A DNA stretch of 64,000 nucleotides from Jiella sonneratiae. GTDB lineage: Bacteria; Pseudomonadota; Alphaproteobacteria; Rhizobiales; Rhizobiaceae. Below the pieces are notes generated by a model. It was not told where the DNA came from and did not search any database. It was given only the letters and a program-made list of their open reading frames with translations. Shown here piece after piece: positions 45,221 through 56,078 of the stretch. The stretch covers positions 62,001 through 126,000 of the forward strand of contig NZ_JAFMPY010000003.1 of NCBI RefSeq assembly GCF_017353515.1. Direction: 5' to 3'. Position numbers and translations under genes: made by a program. Every line of letters starts with the position of its first letter. Positions within the stretch are counted from its first letter, which is position 1.

Positions 45221-45235
45221 TGAAAATAAGTTTCA
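45221..45235. promoter_or_regulatory. LacI-type operator O3 upstream of the importer start
   Basis: TGAAAATAAGTTTCA has the same arms as O2 and lies 21 nt from it centre to centre, on the same DNA face. It sits between the promoter and the ribosome site of the first permease gene, a roadblock position. Confidence 0.65.
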
Positions 45236-45249
45236 TCGGGAGGGAGACC

Positions 45250-46026
45250 ATGCGCGGGAGGAAGGCCGTCGTCGGCCTGTGCGCGGTCGGCGGCATCATC
45301 ATTCTCTGGTTCGCCCTGACCAGCTGGTTCGGGATCATTCCCGCCGGGCGGTTCCCGACGCCGGCGCAGTTCTGGGTCGCGCTGAAGCAGATCGAGCTGC
45401 GCGGCTATGCCGGAAGCACGCTCGTCGACCATGCCCTGCACAGCCTCCGTCTCATCGTCATCAGCTTCCTCGTGGCGGTGGGGACCGGCATTCCGCTCGG
45501 CCTCCTGATGGGCTGGAACCGCCGCGCGGAAGCGCTGATCAACCCGGTCTTCATGCTGATCCGGCCGATCCCGCCGCTCGCCTGGATCCCGCTGGCGATC
45601 CTGTGGCTGGGGCTCGGGGACGCCGCCAAGGTCATGGTCATCTGGTTCGCCGCCTTCGTGCCCTCGGTGATCAACGCCCATGCCGGGGTGCGCAACATCG
45701 ACAAGTCGGTGATCGAGGCGGCCCGCATGCTCGGCACGCCGCCGCTGCGCATGGCGGGCGAGGTGATCGTCCCGGCCTCCCTGCCGATGATCTTCACCGG
45801 CCTCAGGCTGTCGCTGCAGGCCTCGTGGACGACGCTCGTCGCGGCCGAACTCGTCGGCGCGCTGGTCGGCGTCGGCTTCGTCCTCAACATGGCGCAGCAG
45901 GACATCTATCCGGCGATGATCCTCGTCGGCATGCTGACGGTCGGCGTGCTCGGCTGGGCGACGACCTTCGTCCTCGGCCTCGTCGAACGGCGGGTCCTGT
46001 CCTGGTCGCTGCAGGGGAGGGGCTGA
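45250..46026 (+). CDS. NitT/TauT-family ABC importer, permease 1
   Basis: The 258-residue permease has six helices and the family motifs NPVFMLIRPIPPLAWIPLAI and the EAA loop IEAARMLGTPPLRMAGEVIV. The start is ATG 45250 behind GGGAGGGAG; an in-frame ATG at 45193 would place two operators inside the coding region. It is one of two dissimilar permeases in this operon, so the channel is probably a heterodimer. Context (hpsNOP) suggests it imports DHPS or a related sulfonate. Confidence 0.88.
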   Translation: MRGRKAVVGLCAVGGIIILWFALTSWFGIIPAGRFPTPAQFWVALKQIELRGYAGSTLVDHALHSLRLIVISFLVAVGTGIPLGLLMGWNRRAEALINPVFMLIRPIPPLAWIPLAILWLGLGDAAKVMVIWFAAFVPSVINAHAGVRNIDKSVIEAARMLGTPPLRMAGEVIVPASLPMIFTGLRLSLQASWTTLVAAELVGALVGVGFVLNMAQQDIYPAMILVGMLTVGVLGWATTFVLGLVERRVLSWSLQGRG

Positions 46027-46027
46027 C

Positions 46028-46816
46028 ATGGACAGCGCGCCGCTGACACTCGGTCAGACGCTCCGCCTCGGCCTGATCGGTCTTTTCGTCTTCTTCGGCA
46101 TCTGGCTGCTGCTGCCGACCGCCGGGCTCGTTCCGCCGTCGTTCCTGCCGAGCCCGATCGCCGTCGCCGAACGCGTCGCCACGCTCACCACCGAGCCCTT
46201 CGCCGGCGCCACGCTTCCCGCACACATCGCCTACAGCTTCACGCGTTTCATCGCCGGCTTCGCGCTCGCCGCACTCATCGGCATCCCGCTCGGCCTGATG
46301 ATGGGCTGGTTCCGGCTCGTCGACGAGATCGTCAGCCCGATCTTCGACGGCCTGCGCTTCATCGCGCCGATCGCCTGGGTGCCGTTCGCCGCGCTGTGGT
46401 TCGGCACGGGGATCGGCGGGCCGGTGATGATCATCTTCGCCGGCGCCTTCCCGCCCTGCGTCATCAACGCCTATCGCGGCGCGAGGCAGGTCGACCGGCG
46501 CCTCGTGGAGGCCGCCGAAATGCTCGGCACCGGCCATTTCAGAATGATCGTCGACATCCTTCTGCCGGCCTCCGTGCCCTCGCTGGTCGCGGGGCTCAGG
46601 GTCGCCGCGGGGCTCGGCTGGCAGTCGCTGGTCGGCGCCGAGCTGATCGTCGCCTCGACGGGCGTCGGCTTCATGATGGTGCAGGCGCAGGCCAACGTCG
46701 CGACGTCGACCGTCATGGCCGGGATGGTGGCGATCGGCATCGTCGGCCTGGCGATCGACATGGCGCTGCGCTGGACGGAAGCGTCGATCCGCCGGCATCG
46801 CGGCTTGGATGGATAA
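46028..46816 (+). CDS. NitT/TauT-family ABC importer, permease 2
   Basis: The 262-residue permease has six helices, SPIFDGLRFIAPIAWVPFAA and the EAA loop LVEAAEMLGTGHFRMIVDIL. Where permease 1 has IRPIPPLAWIP it has LRFIAPIAWVP. ATG 46028 starts 1 nt after the stop of permease 1, behind GGGGAGGGG. Confidence 0.88.
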   Translation: MDSAPLTLGQTLRLGLIGLFVFFGIWLLLPTAGLVPPSFLPSPIAVAERVATLTTEPFAGATLPAHIAYSFTRFIAGFALAALIGIPLGLMMGWFRLVDEIVSPIFDGLRFIAPIAWVPFAALWFGTGIGGPVMIIFAGAFPPCVINAYRGARQVDRRLVEAAEMLGTGHFRMIVDILLPASVPSLVAGLRVAAGLGWQSLVGAELIVASTGVGFMMVQAQANVATSTVMAGMVAIGIVGLAIDMALRWTEASIRRHRGLDG

Positions 46817-46829
46817 GGGGAGGACCGGT

Positions 46830-47627
46830 TTGGGCTCGATACGCTTCGAAGGCGTCGGAAAGGTTTTCGGCAACGCCAGAACGGGCTTCAAGGCGCTCGA
46901 CGACGTCTCGCTCGCCATCGGCGAGAAGGAGTTCGTGGCGATCGTCGGCCCCTCCGGCTGCGGCAAGACCACCTGTCTGCGCATGGTCGCTGGCTTCGAG
47001 GGCGTGTCGGCCGGCAAGGTGCTGGTCAACGACCGGCCGGTGGTGCGGCCGGGCGCCGACCGCGCGGTGGTGTTCCAGCAGTTCGCCCTGTTTCCGTGGA
47101 AGACGGTGCGCCAGAACATCGAGTTCGGCCTGCGCAACAAGCGCATCGGCAAAGACCAGCGCGATCATCTCGTCGCCGGGTCTTTGAAGCTGATGTCGCT
47201 GGAGAGCCATGGCGACGCCTATCCGCACCAGCTCTCCGGCGGCATGCAGCAGCGCGTCGCGATCGCCAGGGCCTATGTCCTCGACCCCGACGTCCTCTTG
47301 ATGGACGAGCCCTTCGGCGCGCTCGACGCGCAGACCCGCGTCGTCATGCAGGAAGAGCTGGTGCGGCTGGCGCGGGTCAATCCGCGCACCGTCCTCTTCA
47401 TCACCCATGCCGTCGAGGAGGCAGTCTATCTCGCCGACCGCGTCGCGATCATGAGCCGGCGGCCGGGGACGATCAAGGAAATCATCGACGTCAAGACGGT
47501 GCGCCTCGCCGAACGGTGGGACGGCCACGAGCGGATCGAGGACGTCATGGATCTGGAATCCTTCGTCCATCTGCGCACGCGGATCTGGAAGTCGCTGCGC
47601 GAGGAAAAGGCCGAGATCGGCCACTGA
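46830..47627 (+). CDS. NitT/TauT-family ABC importer, ATPase
   Basis: The ATPase has Walker A GPSGCGKTTCLR, Q-loop FQQFALFPWKTVRQNI, signature [15 protein letters not shown] and Walker B LLMDEPFGALDAQTR. TTG 46830 is chosen because GGGGAGGA lies 6 nt upstream and the start then follows the permease stop by 13 nt (265 residues); ATG 46809 would overlap the permease and has no ribosome site, but would add only seven residues. Confidence 0.88.
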   Translation: MGSIRFEGVGKVFGNARTGFKALDDVSLAIGEKEFVAIVGPSGCGKTTCLRMVAGFEGVSAGKVLVNDRPVVRPGADRAVVFQQFALFPWKTVRQNIEFGLRNKRIGKDQRDHLVAGSLKLMSLESHGDAYPHQLSGGMQQRVAIARAYVLDPDVLLMDEPFGALDAQTRVVMQEELVRLARVNPRTVLFITHAVEEAVYLADRVAIMSRRPGTIKEIIDVKTVRLAERWDGHERIEDVMDLESFVHLRTRIWKSLREEKAEIGH

Positions 47628-47734
47628 GCTCCGAAGCCGCCGCGCCGCGGGCCGCCTCGAGGCCCTCGGCGCGGCGTGCGGAGGAATCGTCCCCGCCGCC
47701 GGCGGAGATCCGAGGAAACGAATGGGAGGAAACG

Positions 47735-50174
<2,440 letters not shown>

Positions 50175-50178
50175 GGAG

Positions 50179-50943
50179 ATGTTCGCGGCGACCGATCTCT
50201 TCGACCTCTCCGGCCGCCGGGCTCTGGTGACCGGCGGCAACAGCGGCATCGGCCATGCGATGGCGCACGCGCTGGCGCTGGCCGGCGCTGCGGTCGTCCT
50301 GACGGCACGGCGGGCGGACGAACTGGAAAAGGCAGCGGCCACGCTCTGCGACAAGGGCTTTCAGGCCGATTTTCGGGTCGCCGATCTCGCCGATGCCGGG
50401 GCGCCGGGCCAGCTTGCGGCGTCGCTCGCCGACGCGCCGGTCGATATCCTGGTCAATGCGGCCGGCATCAATCTGCGCCAGCCCTTCGCCAAGGTCTCGG
50501 CCGAGGCCTTCGACCTCCACATGCGGGTGCATCTGCGAGCGCCGTTCCTTCTGACGCAGGCCTTCGCGCCGCAGATGGCCGAACGCCGATGGGGCCGGAT
50601 CGTCAACGTCGCGTCCCTGCAGAGCACGCGGGCCTTTCCCGACTCGGCGCCCTACGGCGCGGCCAAGGGCGGCATCGTCCAGCTCACCCGCGCGATCGCC
50701 GAAGAATGGTCGCGCCACGGTGTCACCTGCAACGCCATCGCGCCGGGCTTTTTCCCGACGCCGCTGACCGCCCCGGTCTTCGGCGACGAGGAGCGGGCCG
50801 GGCGGCTCGCCGCCCAGACCGCGATCGGCCGCAACGGCCGGCTGGAGGATCTCCACGGCGCGACGATCTTCCTCGCCTCCGACGCGTCCGCCTACGTCAC
50901 CGGCCAGACGCTCGCCGTCGACGGCGGCTTCACCGCGAAATAG
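50179..50943 (+). CDS. hpsO: SDR-family dehydrogenase, probable DHPS 2-dehydrogenase (HpsO-like)
   Basis: The 254-residue classical SDR has [20 protein letters not shown] at 19-38, [12 protein letters not shown], the catalytic tetrad in [20 protein letters not shown] with YGAAK, and C-terminal [13 protein letters not shown]. In hps pathways HpsO and HpsP interconvert (R)- and (S)-DHPS through 2-oxo-3-hydroxypropane-1-sulfonate. ATG 50179 lies 4 nt after hpsN behind GAGGAG. The assignment rests on position; SDR specificity is not readable from sequence. Confidence 0.75.
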   Translation: MFAATDLFDLSGRRALVTGGNSGIGHAMAHALALAGAAVVLTARRADELEKAAATLCDKGFQADFRVADLADAGAPGQLAASLADAPVDILVNAAGINLRQPFAKVSAEAFDLHMRVHLRAPFLLTQAFAPQMAERRWGRIVNVASLQSTRAFPDSAPYGAAKGGIVQLTRAIAEEWSRHGVTCNAIAPGFFPTPLTAPVFGDEERAGRLAAQTAIGRNGRLEDLHGATIFLASDASAYVTGQTLAVDGGFTAK

Positions 50944-50951
50944 GATCCGCC

Positions 50952-51947
50952 ATGAAAGCCCTGGTCTATACCGGTCCGCACACGCTCGACTATCGCGACG
51001 AGCCGCAACCCGGGCCGACCGATGGCGAGGCGATCGTCAAGGTCGAGGCGGTCGGCATCTGCGGTTCGGACATGCACGCCTATCACGGCCATGATGCGCG
51101 CCGGCCGGCGCCGCTGATCCTCGGTCACGAGGCGGCGGGGACGATCGCTCATGGCCCGCGGGCGGGAATGCGCGTCACCATCAATCCGCTCGTGGTCGAC
51201 CCGCTCTGTCCCTTCGCGGTCGAGGGACGGGCGCATCTGTCGCCGACCCGCCAGATCCTCTCGATGCCGCCGCGCCAGGGTGCCTTCGCGGGCTATGTGC
51301 GCGTTCCCGAGCGCAACCTCCACGTCATCGGCGACGACCTGCCGATCGAGGAGGCGGCGCTGGCCGAACCGATCGCGGTGTCCTGGCACGCGGTGCGGAT
51401 CGGCGCCGAAAGGCTCGCCCGGCCGATCGCGACGGCGCGCGTCGCCGTCCTCGGCGGCGGCGCCATCGGACTTGCCGCAGCTTTGGTTGCGAGACTCTTC
51501 GCCGCCGCCGAGATCAGCGTCGGCGAGACCAATGCGCTGCGCCGCCGGACGCTGGAGGATGTCGGCGGCCTCAAGGTCTACGATCCGGGCGGTGGGGACG
51601 GTCCCGAACCCGACAGCGTCGATCTCGTCGTCGATGCGGTCGGCGCCGGGGCGACGCGCGCCGCCGCGAGCCGCATGGTCCGCCCGGGCGGCGTCATCGT
51701 GCATATCGGCCTTCTGCCCGGGTCGGACGGGCTCGACATCCGCAAGCTGACGCTTCAGGAGGTCACGCTGACCGGATCCTACTGCTACACGCCGCAGGAC
51801 TTCGCCGACACGGTGGCAGCCCTCGAGCGGCGGCGCTTCGGCGCGATCGGCTGGACCGAGCGCCGGAGCCTTTCGGAAGGCGCCCGCGCCTTCGCCGACA
51901 TCGACGCGGGAACCGTGCCGGCGGCGAAGATCGTCCTCTTGCCGTAG
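50952..51947 (+). CDS. hpsP: Zinc-type alcohol dehydrogenase, probable HpsP
   Basis: The 331-residue medium-chain dehydrogenase has catalytic zinc ligands Cys37 (GICGSD), His59 and Glu60 (GHE), and the Rossmann motif VLGGGAIGLAAALVA near residue 160. The four-cysteine structural zinc loop is missing: residues 83-105 (LVVDPLCPFAVEGRAHLSPT) keep one Cys. It is about 15 residues shorter than typical members. It closes the hpsN-hpsO-hpsP run. A short GCCC/GGGC stem with five Ts (51960-51977) could be a weak terminator. Confidence 0.78.
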   Translation: MKALVYTGPHTLDYRDEPQPGPTDGEAIVKVEAVGICGSDMHAYHGHDARRPAPLILGHEAAGTIAHGPRAGMRVTINPLVVDPLCPFAVEGRAHLSPTRQILSMPPRQGAFAGYVRVPERNLHVIGDDLPIEEAALAEPIAVSWHAVRIGAERLARPIATARVAVLGGGAIGLAAALVARLFAAAEISVGETNALRRRTLEDVGGLKVYDPGGGDGPEPDSVDLVVDAVGAGATRAAASRMVRPGGVIVHIGLLPGSDGLDIRKLTLQEVTLTGSYCYTPQDFADTVAALERRRFGAIGWTERRSLSEGARAFADIDAGTVPAAKIVLLP

Positions 51948-52015
51948 CCGCTTTCCACGGCCCCGGCGGGCGTTTTTCGCTGGACTTCCGCCGCGATAGG
52001 CGGTTTTCCGAAGAG

Positions 52016-53773
52016 ATGACGACGAGGCGGGGCATCAGGCGAAGGTTTCGGCGCGTCCGGGCGGGTGCGGCGCTCCTCGTCGTGCTCGCCTCAGCCGCGG
52101 TGATCTGGCTGTTTGCCGAAAGCCGCGCCGAATCCGCCCGGGCCGGCGTCCGCCGGGAGGCGGCCGAGACGCTCGCCGTGCAGCGCGAGACGCTGACCGG
52201 CATCCTCGACAAGTACCGGCTGTTGCCGGCTCTCCTCGCGCGTCAGGCCGACGTGGCCGACCTCTTCGCCGCTGACCCCGGCAACGAAGCGGCCCGCCGG
52301 GCCCGGCTGAAGGCGCGCGAAGTCGCCAGCCTTTCCGGCGCCAAGGACATCGCGTTCCTGCGTCCGGACGGCACCGCGCTCGCCTCGGCGCGCGCGCTGT
52401 TCTTCGAAGCGCCGCACGAGCGCTCGGCGCTGATCGAGGCCGTCCGCCAGGGCCGTCTCGGCCGCGCCGCCATCTCGCTCGACAGCGACGAGCGGGCCTA
52501 TGCCTTCGCGTCCGGCGTCAGGCGCAGCGACGCTCTCCTCGGCATCGTCGTCGTCTATGTCGGCTTCGACGTGATCGAGGCGACCTGGTCGCTCTCCACA
52601 AACCCGATCTTCGTCACCGATCCGGCGGGAACGATCTTCCTCACCAACCAGCCGGAATGGCGGCTCGCGCCGCTTTCCAGCGTGGCCGAGGGCGAGGCGC
52701 CGCAGCGCCGCTTCCGCGTCGCGGGGCAGGCGATCCCCTTCATCGATCTGGCGCGCGACCTGCCGCTGCTCGACTGGCGGCTGCATGTCCTCGCCGATGC
52801 GCGTCCGGTCGAGCAGGCGCGGCTCGCGGGCGCGATGATCGCCGCCCTCGCGGCATTGCTCGTCGCCGCGGGTGTGGCGCTCGTCCTCTCCCGGCGCGAG
52901 CGCATGGTGCTCGCACGGCGGGCCGAACGGGTCGCGGGGCTGCGGCTGGAACGCCTGGTGCGCGACCGCACGCGGGCGCTCAATGCGACCAACCGCTCGC
53001 TCTCCACCGAGATCGGCGAACGCCGCCAGGCCGAGGAGCGGCTGCGCAAGGCCCAGGCCGATCTCGTCCAGACCGCCAAGCTCGCCGCCCTCGGCCAGAT
53101 GTCGGCAGCGCTCAGCCACGAGTTCAACCAGCCGCTCGCGGCGATCGGCACCTATGCCGAGAATGCCGGCCAGTTCCTCGCCCGTGGGCGCGGCGATCTG
53201 GCGGCGGAGAACCTGACCCGCATCGGCGCCATGGTCGAGCGGATGGCCGAACTCTCCCGCACGCTCCTGTCCTTCGCCCGCAAGCCGGGAACCAGCAACG
53301 TCGCGGTCTCGCTCGGGGCGGTGCTCGACGAGGCGATGATCCTCGTGCGGCCGCGGGCGCGCAAGGCGGGCATTTTGATCGAGGTCGACGAGCGGCTGCG
53401 CGGCCTCGCCGTCCTCGGCGGCCGCACGCGGCTGTCGCAGATCTTCGTCAATCTCGCCAACAACGCCATCGACGCTCTGGCCGACCGCCCGCAACCGACG
53501 CTGCGGATCGGCCTCGAAACGGCCGAAGGCGGGGTCGTCGTCCTCGTCGCCGACAACGGGCCGGGGATCGCCGCGGAGATCCGCGACAGCGTCTTCGAGC
53601 CGTTCTTTTCGACGAAGGAAGCCGGCGCGGGGATCGGCATCGGGCTCTCCATCGCCTACAGCATCGCCAGGGACTGCGGCGGCAGCCTCGAACTGCGCGA
53701 CAGCCCGGCGGGCGGGTGCGTGCTGGCGGTGCGGCTGGTGGCTGCGGCCGACGCGCGCGAAGCGGCTGAATGA
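52016..53773 (+). CDS. DctB-like membrane sensor histidine kinase
   Basis: The 585-residue kinase has a first membrane helix at about 20-38, a periplasmic double PDC sensor (about 40-265), and a second helix at about 267-290 followed by a coiled coil. The phosphoacceptor is His368 in MSAALSHEFNQPLAAIGTYA; the ATPase has NLANNAIDALADRP, DNGPGI and GIGIGLSIAYSI. This is the DctB architecture, whose known ligands are C4-dicarboxylates. No dctA or dctPQM lies nearby; it follows hpsP by 68 nt, so a sulfonate ligand is possible. The start lacks a strong ribosome site. Confidence 0.88.
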   Translation: MTTRRGIRRRFRRVRAGAALLVVLASAAVIWLFAESRAESARAGVRREAAETLAVQRETLTGILDKYRLLPALLARQADVADLFAADPGNEAARRARLKAREVASLSGAKDIAFLRPDGTALASARALFFEAPHERSALIEAVRQGRLGRAAISLDSDERAYAFASGVRRSDALLGIVVVYVGFDVIEATWSLSTNPIFVTDPAGTIFLTNQPEWRLAPLSSVAEGEAPQRRFRVAGQAIPFIDLARDLPLLDWRLHVLADARPVEQARLAGAMIAALAALLVAAGVALVLSRRERMVLARRAERVAGLRLERLVRDRTRALNATNRSLSTEIGERRQAEERLRKAQADLVQTAKLAALGQMSAALSHEFNQPLAAIGTYAENAGQFLARGRGDLAAENLTRIGAMVERMAELSRTLLSFARKPGTSNVAVSLGAVLDEAMILVRPRARKAGILIEVDERLRGLAVLGGRTRLSQIFVNLANNAIDALADRPQPTLRIGLETAEGGVVVLVADNGPGIAAEIRDSVFEPFFSTKEAGAGIGIGLSIAYSIARDCGGSLELRDSPAGGCVLAVRLVAAADAREAAE

Positions 53774-53782
53774 GGATCTGAG

Positions 53783-55180
53783 GTGCCGGAGACTTTCCAA
53801 GCAACGCTCGTCCACCTGATCGAGGACGATGCCGACCTGCGCCACGCCCTCGAACAGGGCCTCGTGCTCGGCGGCTTCACCGTCTCGCCGCATCGCACCA
53901 CCGAGGAGGTGCTGGCGCGGATCGGGCCGGAGGCCTACGCCGTCATCGTCAGCGACATCCGCATGCCGGGGATGGACGGGCTTTCCCTGCTCAAGGCCGC
54001 GCTGTCGATCGACCCGACGATGCCGGTGATCCTCATCACCGGCCACGGCGATGTGCAGATGGCGGTGGATGCGATGCGCGCGGGCGCCTACGATTTCATC
54101 GAGAAGCCGTTCTCCGTCTCCAGGCTGAGCGCCGTCGTCGAGCGGGCGCTGGAAAAGCGCCGGCTGGTTCTCGAAAACCGCATCCTGCGCTCCACCCTCG
54201 ACGGCGGCGACGAACTCGCCGGCCGGCTGGTCGGGCGCACCCCCGGAATCCAGCGCCTGCGCCAGAAGATCGAGGCGCTCGCCGACACCGACGTCGACAT
54301 CCTCGTCCTCGGCGAGACCGGCACCGGCAAGGAGGTGGTCGCCCGCGCCCTGCACGACTGCGGCGGCCGGGCGAAGGGCAACTTCGTCGCGATCAACTGT
54401 GCGGCGCTGCCGGCCGACATCATCGAATCCGAGCTCTTCGGCCACGAGCCCGGCGCCTTCACCGGCGCAGCGAAGCAGCGGATCGGCAAGCTCGAACATG
54501 CGAACGGCGGCACCATCTTCCTCGACGAGATCGAATCGATGCCGCTTGACCTGCAGGCCAAGCTGCTGCGCGCCATCGAGACCCGCTCGGTCGAGCGTCT
54601 CGGCTCCAACCGGGCGATCCCGCTCGACGTGCGCTTCGTCGCCGCGACCAAGACCGATCTCGGCGAGATGGGGCGCGCCGGCCGCTTCCGCCTCGACCTC
54701 TACTACCGGCTCGCCGTGGTGGCGCTGACGATCCCGCCGCTGCGCGAGCGGCGCGAGGACGTGCCGCTGCTGTTCTTCCATCTGGCGCGCGAGGCGCGGG
54801 CGCGTTTCCGCCGCGAGATCCCGCCGGTCAGCCACGCGCTGGAAATCGCGCTGATGCGCGCCGACTGGCCCGGCAACGTGCGGGAGCTGCGCAACTATGC
54901 CGACCGCTTCGTGCTCGGCATGTGGTCCGGCTTCGAAGCCGACGATGGCGCCGGCGCATCCGACATGTCAGATGCCGGCCGACGGCAGGTGGCCCCGGTC
55001 GCCGCCGGCTCGCTGGCCGAGCGTCTCGCCGCCCATGAACGCGCGCTGATCGAGGCGGAGCTTGCGCGCAACAACGGCGCGCTGAAGCCGACCTACGAGG
55101 CGCTGCAGATCTCCCGCAAGGGGCTCTACGACAAGATCCGCCGGCTCGGCATCGAGGGCTCCGAGCGGCTCGAGGACTGA
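53783..55180 (+). CDS. DctD-like sigma-54-dependent response regulator
   Basis: The 465-residue NtrC-family activator has a receiver with Asp58 (VSDIRMPGMDG), an AAA+ domain with Walker A GETGTGKE at 177-184, the sigma-54 contact loop GAFTGA at 224-229, Walker B GGTIFLDEIES, and a C-terminal Fis helix-turn-helix (EAELARNNGALKPTYEALQI). GTG 53783 is the start, 9 nt after the kinase stop. It should activate sigma-54 promoters; I found no clear GG-N10-GC promoter in the window, so its target may lie elsewhere. Confidence 0.9.
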   Translation: MPETFQATLVHLIEDDADLRHALEQGLVLGGFTVSPHRTTEEVLARIGPEAYAVIVSDIRMPGMDGLSLLKAALSIDPTMPVILITGHGDVQMAVDAMRAGAYDFIEKPFSVSRLSAVVERALEKRRLVLENRILRSTLDGGDELAGRLVGRTPGIQRLRQKIEALADTDVDILVLGETGTGKEVVARALHDCGGRAKGNFVAINCAALPADIIESELFGHEPGAFTGAAKQRIGKLEHANGGTIFLDEIESMPLDLQAKLLRAIETRSVERLGSNRAIPLDVRFVAATKTDLGEMGRAGRFRLDLYYRLAVVALTIPPLRERREDVPLLFFHLAREARARFRREIPPVSHALEIALMRADWPGNVRELRNYADRFVLGMWSGFEADDGAGASDMSDAGRRQVAPVAAGSLAERLAAHERALIEAELARNNGALKPTYEALQISRKGLYDKIRRLGIEGSERLED

Positions 55181-55342
55181 CGCGCCGCCCGGCTGGCGTG
55201 GGACGGGCATCCACCCGCTGGCGGCCCCGACATATCGCCGCAGCCGCCCTTGCTGCCGCAACGCTTCGTCCTCTTTCGTGTTCGGCCACCAAAGGCGCCG
55301 ACGGCGCGCGACGATCCGGGGCAGCGAAGGCGAAGGGGCGCC

Positions 55343-56071
55343 ATGGGACGACATCTGATCTTCGGGGGCAGCGGCGGCATCGGTTCGGCCATCGCGCGCC
55401 GGCTGCACCAGGCGGGGCACGAACTCGTCCTCGCCGGCCGGAACGGCGAGGCGCTCGCCCGCCTCGGCGACGAGCTTTCCGCCGCGACGATCGTCTGCGA
55501 CGTCACGGATCGAGCGGCGGTCGAGGCGGCGGGCGAGGCGCTGCCGGAGCCTCTCGACGGGTTCGTCTATGCCGTCGGTTCGATCAATCTCAAACCGTTC
55601 CGGAAGACGACGGCGGAGGACTATCTGAGCGACTTCCGGCTCAACGCCCTCGGCGCGGCGCTCGCCTTTTCCGCCGCGACGCCGGCGCTGCTCGCGGCGG
55701 AAGAGGGCGCCGCCGCGGTGTTCTTCTCGACCGTCGCCGTCGACCAGGGCTTTGCCGCCCACGCCTCGATCGCCATGGCGAAGGGGGCCGTGGTCGGGCT
55801 GACGCGCACGCTGGCGACGGAATTCGCCCCGCGGATCCGCGTCAACGCGATCGCGCCGTCGCTCGTCGACACGCCGCTCGGTCGCACCGTCGCCGGCAAC
55901 GAGAAAATGGCTGACGCGATCGCCCGGATGCATGCCGTCCCGCGGCTCGGCCGGGCGGACGACATCGCGGCCATGGCCGAACTGCTCCTCACCGGGGCGG
56001 GATCCTGGATCACTGGGCAGGTCATCGGCGTCGACGGCGGCCGCTCCTCCATCCGCATCGGGCGGAGCTAG
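55343..56071 (+). CDS. Atypical SDR-family protein without catalytic tyrosine
   Basis: The 242-residue protein has an SDR nucleotide fold (FGGSGGIGSAIARRLHQAG at 7-25; AGRNGEAL) and the C-terminal WITGQVIGVDGGRS. The catalytic set is altered: the Ser position reads Thr in FFSTVAV, the Tyr position is Ile143, and only Lys147 remains (ASIAMAKGA). Similar proteins beside photolyase genes share this change, as I recall, so it is a family trait, not decay. It may bind NADP without classical redox chemistry. It ends 7 nt before the photolyase gene. Confidence 0.8.
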   Translation: MGRHLIFGGSGGIGSAIARRLHQAGHELVLAGRNGEALARLGDELSAATIVCDVTDRAAVEAAGEALPEPLDGFVYAVGSINLKPFRKTTAEDYLSDFRLNALGAALAFSAATPALLAAEEGAAAVFFSTVAVDQGFAAHASIAMAKGAVVGLTRTLATEFAPRIRVNAIAPSLVDTPLGRTVAGNEKMADAIARMHAVPRLGRADDIAAMAELLLTGAGSWITGQVIGVDGGRSSIRIGRS

Positions 56072-56078
56072 GCGCGCC

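Noticed and set aside
51980-51987. Isolated CTGGACTT upstream of the DctB-like gene as a further TauR site
   Set aside because: A single 8-nt match without a repeat partner is expected by chance.
52016-55180. C4-dicarboxylate sensing system dctB-dctD proper
   Set aside because: Architecture fits, but no dicarboxylate transporter is adjacent, so I kept the name as DctB/D-like only.
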